Positions 31,103-40,466 of a stretch of DNA of 58,584 bases are shown in pieces (position 1 is the stretch's first letter; each line of letters starts with the position of its first letter). The stretch covers positions 652,092 through 710,675 of the forward strand of contig BFEA01000239.1 in the NCBI GenBank assembly GCA_003427395.1, written 5' to 3'. The notes beneath the pieces are model-generated. The model saw only the letters and a program-made list of their open reading frames with translations, did no database searches and had not been told where the DNA came from. A program made the translations under genes and the position numbers. Source of the stretch: Chara braunii. Its lineage: Eukaryota > Streptophyta > Charophyceae > Charales > Characeae.

Positions 31103-33320
31103 TGTCGAGCGCATCGGTCCCGCACGGGGACCCTCCCGGCCGCGTCACGCAGGATTATGCAGGACTTGTCGCGGAGAGCGTTTGCCGCTCCGGCCGAGTG
31201 CGCCAGCCGTACCTCTCGCGAGCCCCTACGACAGGACAGGATCACGCGAGGCACCGCTTACCTCCACCTGCGGGAGCTGTCACCATCCCTTAGGTGGGCG
31301 TATCCCTGTCGAGCTACTTAACCACATGCGAAAGCTTTTCGTATGCCATTGCAGAGGTGGCCTAGCCGAGGGTCTTTCTCGTTCGCTGTAGCAAACGGGT
31401 TTACGCGTGGTCGAACGCCCGAAAATCAAACCCGCACGCGAATCGACGTACTGAGGGCTGAGATCCCAAACGCGACTCGGTGTCGGTCGACTAGGACGCG
31501 TCACACACACCACGCATTACACCACAACACTCACATCTACCCATACATAACACATGGAAAAACACAAAACAAACACAACATCACAACACTCCTAGTCCCT
31601 TCAGTAGCTGACCCATAACGTTATGCCGCGAGAATCAAATAGGTATCGCGTGCTGGTTTTTCGTATACGAGTCGTGCGCGCGCATGGCCTCCTTATATCT
31701 ACCAACCATGCGGGCATTCGCAAGCACTCGCGCTGATGGGGTACTACGTGGTACTCGTAACCGCGCGGCCCTTGACAATCTCGAGCGTCATGCTTGACAC
31801 TCGAGTGTCGGCTGACAAGCGCATTGAGGGGTTACCTTCTCAGCGCTAGACAACGGCCATGCGCGGTTGACGACTACACCCTCTTCTGCACCCTGTGCCG
31901 AGGGGTTGAGTAGACAGCTTCAGGGCTGTCGTGGTAGCCAACCTCAAGGGGTTTGACTTTGACGGCTACCACGGACTACAACGTCCAACCATGAAAACTT
32001 AAAGGAGGAAACAGCTGCAGATAGTCTGATAGCCGTTCCAAATGGAAGGGGTAGGCCAACGAGAAAGATGCGTGTGAATGATGCCCAAACTCAGACCCAT
32101 AGGCAACCCGATGTTTGAGACGTTGGAGGCTCGTACGTGGGTCCCCATAGGCCGACTAGGGCTTATTCCCTCGCCCCCGCGTCGTTTCCCTCTGCCGAGA
32201 CTCGGGTCTACTAGCCATAACGCGCTTTTGCTCTTTCCGCTCGACCCGTAACTTTTGAGCGCGGAAATTGGCAGGCGCTGCGTGCGTGGGTTAATATAAA
32301 ACCATGCGAACGTAGGACCTGCGCATACTGACTAACAATGCGGACTTGAGCAAGCAGTCGTGATGTCGGCGCACTGTGTGATGCCCATACACGAGTGGCC
32401 TCTTTTGAGCCATGGGGTCGTTGTCGATGCTCAGGCGTTGGCTAAAGCGCACGCCAAGGGGGGTAAACCTTTAGCGAGCGCAAAACCGGCTTGAGGGCCT
32501 TACCATCTTCTGCACCCTGAGGTGCCCCAAAGGGTGTGGGGTAAGATGGCCCCTAGGGCTGGAAGGGATTCGGAGCAGTGGTGAGTTGTCCGCCGCATCA
32601 ACAGCAACACGCTAATCCTTCCGCCGGAACTTTATCGTTCCACCAAGATAATTTAAAACAAGGAAAAATGACAAAAAAAGTACTTGACGTTGGTAGGGGT
32701 AAATACGAGTGCCCGTCGGAACGAGTTGCTGGGGACAGCCCCTCCTCCTTGCGGCGCTTTTGTTTCCCCGGGACGGCAAGTAAATCCACGTCCTGGACAA
32801 GGACCTTGCACTCCAGGCCTGGGACTAACGTCCGACCAGATAAAATCTTTGAGTAGGGAAAAACGTAAGCGTGCGGTCGCATAGCCCTATAAGGGTCACC
32901 CGAGCGTACGCTTGCTCTGACTATCATTATTAGGATGGGAAAAAACAATCTCACTCAACAAGAAGTTGTGGGGTAGTTCACTCTCACGACAGTTGTGTGG
33001 TTTGCCCATTCGAATCCAAGCATAATCACTCAACAAGACTCAATCGAGATTCTCTCATACATACCAGCAATCATACGCACAACATTCAAATCACATCACA
33101 CACATTAAAGGGGTCAACTTTCCGACCTCCTGCAGCTCACACCCTGCCTTATGCACACAAGCCTAACCATTTCCGCACCAATCCTCAACAAAGGTACTCA
33201 GTCTTTCATAAATGGTCATTTTTAAGAAACTGGGTGAAAACCCAAAGAAACATACAAATCCTGGCAAGGGCCAAGGCCTTAGGTTGAGAGGCAAGAGAGA
33301 TAGGAAAGTTGAGTCGCAAA

Positions 33321-33359
33321 CCGACGAATCGGCAACCGACCTGTTATCAGTGATAACAG
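33321..33359 (+). other. adjacent hairpins conserved across LTR relatives
   Basis: CCGA-cgaa-TCGG at 33321-33332 is followed by CTGTTATCA-g-TGATAACAG at 33341-33359, the latter a perfect 9-bp stem with a one-base centre. Equivalent hairpins with different stem bases but the same order occur at 16704-16739 (plus) and 14128-14095 (minus). The copy in the 5' LTR is at 53887-53925. Confidence 0.75.
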
Positions 33360-34109
33360 AAGAGCGACCCCTTTGATGGATCAGGTTGAACAATTCAAGC
33401 CTTCAATCGAAATACGGAAACCTGCATTACAGTACAGGCCAAAGAAAAGTACTACTTATGTTTATGCTGGGGGGAAAATACTCTCCAAGTCATAGCCTAG
33501 CTTCTGTACTAGTACCAAGCCACTGAACACCTCCTCTAGCCATAATAGATCTGCTAAGTAATTCCTGGCTGAAAAATATTCCAACTTCTCAAAAATTCTG
33601 TGAAATTTCGGCAGCGCTTCCCGTAGGAAAAGTGCCTTTTCAGAAGTTCTATGAGTCCAAAAACGACTAACTCTTTCATAACTGCAGAAATTTCGGGAGC
33701 GCTTCCCGTAGGGACAGGAGGCTGTAAAGATTTATACGAGGCTGAAAAACAGGAAGGCAAAGCAAGCTATACTTGGGATTATCTTCTGACACCTGCTGGA
33801 TGACTTAGAATCAATGATAGCCCGCCCAACTTCTTAGATGAGATGGTGAGCTAGCCCTGATCCTAACTCCTAGCAGGGTCAGTCCTATCTTCATCTTAAG
33901 TTCTCCCTCCCATCATCCATCTCATCTACCTATGGCTCCAGCACTTGGCGAGCATCTAAAGCAACTAGCCTATCAAAACAGACGCCCCAGAGTGAGAGCT
34001 CACAAGCATGCATAAACCAACATCTCTCACAATCCCTCATAAGTTTAATCTGAATAGTTAATTTGGTCACTCAGTTTTTTTCCTTTAATAACCCCCTTGC
34101 CTATGACAT

Positions 34110-35360
34110 AGGATCAGACAATACACGAACTTAAGGGTATGTCCAACCTGCCTAAGTAAACAAGTAAAAGCACCTACAACTGGACTGCCCTAACTTAAGG
34201 GTATGCCCAACACCACATGAACTTTAGTCGTAAAACATACGACCAGACCGCCCTAGCTTAAGGGTACGCCTGACTTCTGCTTAACTGACGACATGAAGCA
34301 TAAACTAGACTGCCCTAACTTAAGGGTATGTCTAGTCATCCTTAAACAAGGTTACGTAGGGCATAGGATTAGGCTGCCCTAACTTAGGGGTATGCCTAAC
34401 CTGCCTAAAACAAATACGAACGACGAATGGTCAGACCGATCTAACTTAAGGGTACGTCCAACCTACATAATATCAACGACTAGAACATATCACTAGGCCG
34501 TCCTAACTTAAGGATACGCATAGCCAGCTTAAACAGTTTTAGGTACATAAGACAATATGACCAGGTCGCCCTAACTTAAGGGTACGCCTGATCTGCCTGA
34601 ACAAAGTACAAACGACGTATGACTAAGCCGCCCTAACTTAAGGGTACGCTTAGCCTCCGCAACGACAATATAAAAGAACAACCATTGGTATACTTGCACA
34701 AACTTTATATGTTTCTCTCTTATTAGGTAGATGATCAGACGTACCCAACTTAGAGAGATATCCAATCTTGCCTTGTGTTTAGAAGGGAAAATAAAAGAAG
34801 ATTTGTACTAACTCTCTGCGCCTTTGTATTATTACGAGCATAGGACTGAACCGCCCTAACTTAAGGGTACGCTCAGCCTGCCCGGGTTACCTTCATTATA
34901 TTCTTCACTCATCTCTCTTCTTTTTTTGTTCTATCTGACTTACTGGTTGACTTTCCCAACTTAGGGTGCCCGGTCTGCCAGATGGTATAGATTCGTACAA
35001 TATATATCGAATTTTTCTACTCTGGTTGACCTTCCAATTCATAGCTTATAGCTAAGCCGCCCCAAGTTAGGGGGACGCTTAGCCTTATGCCTTTGTCCCC
35101 CTCAGAAAAAACACACACAGAACTGGGACTACGCAACTTAGAATATCCCAAGCTCTGTCCTTAGCAACGCAAAAGAAACATCAGGATTTTGAGTCCTCCC
35201 AACTAAGGGGGTCCATCCTCCTGTTTAGAAACCCTAAAAAAAAACAAGTGACTGGACCGTCCAACTTAGGATAGACCCTGCCCAAAATATCATACAGTCA
35301 GCCCGACAAACATAAATAAAACACAACACTGAGCACACATCAACTTAGAGGAGCTCAGCC
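34110..35360 (+). repeat. array of about 17 hairpin units (CCCTAACTTAAGGG core)
   Basis: About 17 units, first at 60-70 bp spacing and later at 60-110 bp. Each is centred on an AACTTA loop inside a CCCT/AGGG stem, flanked by an outer stem. Examples: ACTAGAC/GTCTAGT (34305-34337), TTAGGC/GCCTAA (34369-34399), CTAAGC/GCTTAG (34623-34652 and about 35053-35082), TGGGA/TCCCA (about 35125-35154), TGAGC/GCTCA (about 35333-35355). The inner stem also varies in pairs: TCCT/AGGA near 34500 and CCCC/GGGG near 35062. Loop bases are conserved while stem bases change together. No coding potential. Confidence 0.9.
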
Positions 35361-35637
35361 TTGGGTTGACCCATTCAAACGCATGCAAACACCTTCCTCC
35401 CACCTTCCCCCAGTTCCTTTTACCTGAGTTCATTCAAATGTTTATCTGAACTCTGATATGTACTTGTTCATTTACCTTTTCACAACACCTGTCCTGACAT
35501 ACATAGCAAAACAAAAAGTAATATCATGTCCTAGTATAATTCAGATAACCCAAGGATAATAGTTAGGGGAAGGGATTACACGCGTCAGACGAGATTATAC
35601 CTGAAGTTCCCTGCCTCCAGAACCCCGCCTGGGTTCC

Positions 35638-36065
35638 NGCAGAGCTCCCNCAATCGGTGGGTGGACCTCCCACAAGGTCTTGATGCGGACCTANGGGTTG
35701 CAATCCCGCCTGCCGCCTTCCTCTCGTAGCCTTAGATCAGANTGAGAGTAAGAAGGATAGAAGGAGACAGGTTAGACTCTCGAGATCCAAGGGTGGGACA
35801 ACTCAACTCACAATGAGAGGGCCTTGAAATNTGGATGCNCCTGAGGACCCCGCAANGATGGCCAACTGACGCAGTAGAGATGGAGCAGATCTCGGTCTGA
35901 ACGCAGAACACCGGCCCCTNACAGCCCTTCNAGTNNCAGCAGCAATCCCTCCNAGCCACTCTGCNTCCCTTCCTGACCAAAACTGNNNCTNCNCNGCCTA
36001 GAAAGGNCGCGTTCGAATAGGGCACACCCCCGTGCTTTATTCGAAAGTGCGGGNAGGCAGTGACA
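35638..36065. other. scattered ambiguous bases
   Basis: About 25 single or short N calls. The same pattern of Ns in the same sequence context is found at 56204-56631 in the other LTR. Independent loci would not be ambiguous at exactly the same sites. Confidence 0.97.
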
Positions 36066-37661
36066 NCTTAGTAGAAATTCATGGGTGGCGCACCCGCGTC
36101 CTGTAATCAGGCACTGCAGCAGTGCATGCGATATGCTACAGCTCCGTATGTCAAAGACTCAAAGAGACGCCCAGCGTCACACACGGTAAACCTATCAACC
36201 AATCATGACAAAAAAGACGCAGTGTGCACAATGCAGTAGCAGTCCTCCAGATTCTGGCAACAGCGGCTGAACTTTCAGAAAAACAAAACAGTCGCTTGCT
36301 GCCAAAACAAAATCGCTGCAGCCCACTGAAACAGCAGCTGCAACTGGGATGGTGCAGCACAACAGCACGGTAGCTGTCACTGTGCCAAAAGCATGTCGGG
36401 GACACAGCCGGAAGTGCAACAGCGGGCACAGCTAATAGCAGAGTAGACCGCCCAAAGACGGCAATGTAATCGTAGCTTAAATTTCTACAGTCTGCAAAGC
36501 TTAACACTAATCACACCAGTCCAAGATCGCAGCAGCACTCGACTTCGAAGCCCAACCATTTAAGCTAGATCCCTGCCGCGACAACGGTCCATCTCTACAA
36601 CAATCATCAACCCACTAAAAACGTCTAACTGCAACAGCCTTCCAGACGATAGAAGTCCAACCGCACAGTCATCCCTACCCTAGTATCAATAGCGAATCAG
36701 TGGCAACCGTTGGCTGTGGCCACAGTTGGCTGCAACTTTGTCCTGTTGTGTGCATCACCCTGAACTCCCAGCTTGGTCAACAACCCATAATTGCCTAACA
36801 ACTCTGATTACCNCAGACTGACTGTGGCAGCAGTGCCTCAAGTCTGGGTGTATGTGGCGACAACAACCGTCGATCAAACAGCAGCCGCAGCGGCTGGACT
36901 CATGTACGCATCAGTTTTTTAACCTGAATCCCGACAACAGTCCTAGCCTGCATAACCTGTGGCAACGCACCTTTTCATGAGCTGAACCATTGGACCCAGA
37001 CACATCACAACAACTGTCTAAGGCCGTGGGAATACCTGATTTAAGCAACAACCCTCAATCCGGTGGACTATTTTCGCTAACTAGGAACGACCAGGCAGCA
37101 CCACGGGCTAAGCTCAGCATTTCCCCGCCTAACCCCCCTTCTGGTCTTCTTCTCGTAAGTCTCAATCTCTCCGCTTTTTCCCTTTCCTTTCCTGTGTTTA
37201 CTGCACTTCAGCGTGTTGATGCACCTAGCTCACCTCCGCGACCAGGTTCACCCCCCTTCAGAAAGAACGAGAAAGGAAAAGGGAGGTTGCGACTCTTCGA
37301 GAATGGTTACAATCCTTCAGAGCAAGGGCAATTACGAGCAGTGCCCCGAGTAACACCATGTGACCACCGACAGTACATATCCCGCTACTTAAAGATCGAC
37401 GGCCAAAGCCTCCCCAACAGACAGTACGGCTGCAGCTCACAACTCCTAGACCAACGAGTGGTTTGTCAAACATGAACAGGGCAACTCAACGGCAGTGCTA
37501 TGACGGGCACCATGCTGAGCAGCCAAGATCACTGGGGGAGAAAGAAAAAAAATGGTCCTGACGACACGGTGATCATGACGATGAGCAGCGCTTGCATAGA
37601 TACCCTCGCTACGACGAACCCCCGCAGGCTTTGAGGAAGGTGGGCACTACAACCCAAGGCA

Positions 37662-37669
37662 GTGGCGGC
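37662..37669 (+). repeat. target site duplication, left
   Basis: GTGGCGGC, repeated at 39264-39271. The empty site in the 5' LTR reads TTGGCGGC at 58236-58243. Confidence 0.9.
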
Positions 37670-38017
37670 CTATGTATCCCCCGAGGCCGCGGTCACCGCG
37701 GGCACGACTGCGGCCCATGCGGTCGACCGCGGGCCCGCGGTCATGACCGCGTCGGCCGAGGTCGAAAAAGGCGCGCCGCGGGCAAGGGGAGGGGTGTACC
37801 CGAGGTCGGGGTCGGGATTCCGGGGGCGCACCCGAGGCCCCACCCCCCCACATTGAAGAAAAATAAAAAAAAATAAAAATGGGGGGGTCCATTTTAGAGG
37901 GGGGGAGGTAAATAATGGACCCCCTTTCATTGTTTTTTTTTTACTTTTCTCTTTTCCGTTCTATTAAACCATTGCCAAGTATTTTATTGTTTTTTTTTTT
38001 TTTAATTTGAGGGATTT

Positions 38018-38168
38018 ATTGATTGATTAATTGGTTGATTGATTGATAGATTGGTTGATTGATTGATTGATTGATTGATTGATCGATTGATTGTTTGATT
38101 GATTGATTGATTGATTGGTTTGACTGTTTTATTTTGGGGGGGGATTGCTTCATTGATTGGTTGGTTGG

Positions 38169-38210
<42 letters not shown>

Positions 38211-38211
38211 G

Positions 38212-38266
<55 letters not shown>

Positions 38267-38277
38267 ACACACACAAA

Positions 38278-38310
<33 letters not shown>
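38018..38310 (+). repeat. (GATT)n and (CA)n microsatellites
   Basis: GATT/GGTT tetranucleotides run from 38018 to about 38206, and CA dinucleotides from about 38217 up to the gap. After the gap both motifs resume twice in a repeated block (38754-38850 and 38885-38970). Confidence 0.95.
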
Positions 38311-38735
38311 NNNNNNNNNNNNNNNNNNNNNNNNNNNNNNNNNNNNNNNNNNNNNNNNNNNNNNNNNNNNNNNNNNNNNNNNNNNNNNNNNNNNNNNNNN
38401 NNNNNNNNNNNNNNNNNNNNNNNNNNNNNNNNNNNNNNNNNNNNNNNNNNNNNNNNNNNNNNNNNNNNNNNNNNNNNNNNNNNNNNNNNNNNNNNNNNNN
38501 NNNNNNNNNNNNNNNNNNNNNNNNNNNNNNNNNNNNNNNNNNNNNNNNNNNNNNNNNNNNNNNNNNNNNNNNNNNNNNNNNNNNNNNNNNNNNNNNNNNN
38601 NNNNNNNNNNNNNNNNNNNNNNNNNNNNNNNNNNNNNNNNNNNNNNNNNNNNNNNNNNNNNNNNNNNNNNNNNNNNNNNNNNNNNNNNNNNNNNNNNNNN
38701 NNNNNNNNNNNNNNNNNNNNNNNNNNNNNNNNNNN
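38311..38735. other. assembly gap (425 N)
   Basis: Lies between a (CA)n run and a T-rich/(GATT)n run inside the hAT-like element. Probably unresolved simple repeat. Confidence 0.99.
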
Positions 38736-38800
38736 TTTTTTTCCTTTTTTTTTTATTGATTGATTGATTGATTGGTGGGGAAGGGGTCGCCCTTCCTCCC

Positions 38801-38853
<53 letters not shown>

Positions 38854-39263
38854 GCATTTTTTATTATTATTATTATTTTTTTTTTTGATTGATTGATTGA
38901 TTGATTGATTGGTGGGGAAGGGGTCGCCCTTTCCCCGCCCCCACATGCACACACACACACACACACACGAAAAAATAAAAAATTTCCTTTTTTTTATTAT
39001 CTTTCTTTTGATTAAAATACATGTTTTTTGGTTTTCGATTTTTTTAAAATAAGAAAACACTTTAAAATCCGAAAACAAAATTACCGCGTAGTAGGGCTCT
39101 TCAAACCCTACAACCCCTTTTTTTTTTTTTTTTTTTCTATTATTTTTTTTTTTAAATGTTTGAAATTCTCGGCCGCACCCAACCGCAGGGCCGACCTCAG
39201 CAGTTGGGATCACGACCTCAGGCCGAGATGGACCCCGCGGTCATGACCGAGGGGGATACATAG

Positions 39264-39271
39264 GTGGCGGC
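39264..39271 (+). repeat. target site duplication, right
   Basis: GTGGCGGC, identical to 37662-37669. Confidence 0.9.
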
Positions 39272-39539
39272 CTCTTCGAGCCAGTTCGAGTCGTGACTAC
39301 CGTCGCACTGACGGGGTTCCCTCCACTACTCACCAACTGTGCGCAATAAGCCTTCCAGTTATAGCACGACCAGATACCTCGTCACTAGCTCCGTCAAGTT
39401 AGCGCATACTTAGCACCATAGCTCGACCTTTGGTTCATCCTGCACCACCAGTTTTTCCTTACCGCCTGCCGGCCCGGCGGTGCGTAGCCTGACGACGCCC
39501 AAAATGCGGGCCGATGCGTTACTCCTGAGGTAAGTACAC

Positions 39540-39544
39540 TCTCC

Positions 39545-39615
<71 letters not shown>
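39540..39615 (+). repeat. (CT)n microsatellite after a donor-like site
   Basis: GAGGTAAGT at 39527-39535 is followed by CT dinucleotides. The 5' LTR has the same arrangement at 58499-58584, where the window ends. Confidence 0.95.
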
Positions 39616-39619
<4 letters not shown>

Positions 39620-40377
39620 CGAACCCGCCGGCAGCAGCGACCACCACTGCGACGGTGACTAACACCAGAGGCGACTATGTAAAACGAGGATGAATCTCCC
39701 CAGAGATGCGAGAAGGTACATTACAACTTAACGTAGCATCAATTTTTATTCCTGGGCGCAGCTCCTACGTATCGTGGCGTCCAGATCGTTGCCCTTCCTT
39801 CAAATCCGTCTCTACCAACGCGTTCGCCCCCTCTCAAAACCCCGAAATTGCACCTTCACTCGCCCGTTTTCATCAAGACACAGGCAAGCTGCACTCGCTT
39901 CCGTTTTTGCCCCACCACCTTCTCGCCGTCTCCGCGCACATCCTCTTCCTCCTTACTGACCTGCTAAACAACTAGCCACCAAACTAACACTTCCCCTACG
40001 CTCGCCCGGTCTAAGAACCCGTATCCATCACTTTTCCCCGTTTGCTTTCTTTAAGGGTCGAGCGGGGTACAGCAGCTTACTCCCGCCATAGCCTCCCGAC
40101 CTCGTTGCCTTCTTCTTTATCTTTGAACGTACCTGGCGCGCGCTCACGTCCAGGTTCACTCCTATTCAGCTGTCATCCCCTTCGTTCCTCCTTTGGCCCT
40201 CTAACTCCTCTTTTCATCCTCTTGTACACTACCTCTCCCTTTCTTCCACCTCCGTCGTCTTCACCTTCGTCTACCCCTCCGCTGCCCTCCTAGCGCAGCT
40301 CCCTATGGCCAGCCTGATCGAAGGAACATGCCGTAGGAACAACAGCCCGATGTTGGCCACAACAAGCGAAAGAGTCA
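39620..40377. other. probable continuation of the 3' LTR, no gene recognised
   Basis: Pyrimidine-rich on the plus strand with short frames lacking any domain (89 codons at 39706-39975, 83 codons at 40042-40293). The partner copy is outside the window, so LTR membership cannot be tested here. Confidence 0.4.
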
Positions 40378-40415
40378 GGCTGTTCCTCGACTTTATACCC
40401 CCCTGCGCAGGGGCC

Positions 40416-40447
<32 letters not shown>

Positions 40448-40466
40448 ACGAATGTCCCGAAGGACA
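40378..40466 (-). ncRNA. U6 snRNA-like sequence, probably a pseudogene
   Basis: On the minus strand GTCCTTCGGGACATTCG is followed by TAAAATTGGAACGATACAG and AGAAGATTAGCATGGCCCC, then TGCGCAGGGG. This contains the U6 ACAGAGA box and AGC triad. The 5' stem-loop (GTCC-TTCG-GGAC) is plant-type. The 3' part departs from U6: the GATGACACGC stretch is replaced by GGGGTATA, although TCGAGGAACAGCC still resembles the U6 tail. There is no T run at the end. No TATA box at the expected 25-30 bp upstream and no upstream sequence element are seen. A retro-pseudogene is the best reading, but the core is well kept. Confidence 0.75.

Larger units (their letters stand above)
37670..39263. mobile_element. non-autonomous hAT-like element inside the 3' LTR
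   Basis: The terminal inverted repeats CTATGTATCCCCC (37670-37682) and GGGGGATACATAG (39251-39263) are perfect over 13 bp, with an 8-bp duplication GTGGCGGC. The uninterrupted site in the 5' LTR confirms the exact ends. The subterminal regions are rich in CCGCGG and GACCGCGG. The right interior (GTAGGGCTCTTCAAACCCTAC and a poly-A/T region) is related to the interior of 3904-4414. The body is swollen by (GATT)n, (CA)n and a repeated block (GATTGGTGGGGAAGGGGTCG), plus a gap at 38311-38735. No transposase. Confidence 0.93.

Noticed and set aside
30867-31391. 174-codon plus-strand frame
   Set aside because: It crosses the giant LTR boundary at 31103, and its right half is part of the repeated LTR-terminus module.
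34110-35360. Interstitial telomere repeats (CCCTAA words)
   Set aside because: CCCTAA occurs once per 60-70 bp as half of a hairpin stem, not as tandem hexamers.
38002-39213. 403-codon minus-strand frame rich in SINQSINQ and VCVCVC
   Set aside because: Produced by (GATT)n and (CA)n repeats and an N gap inside a transposon.
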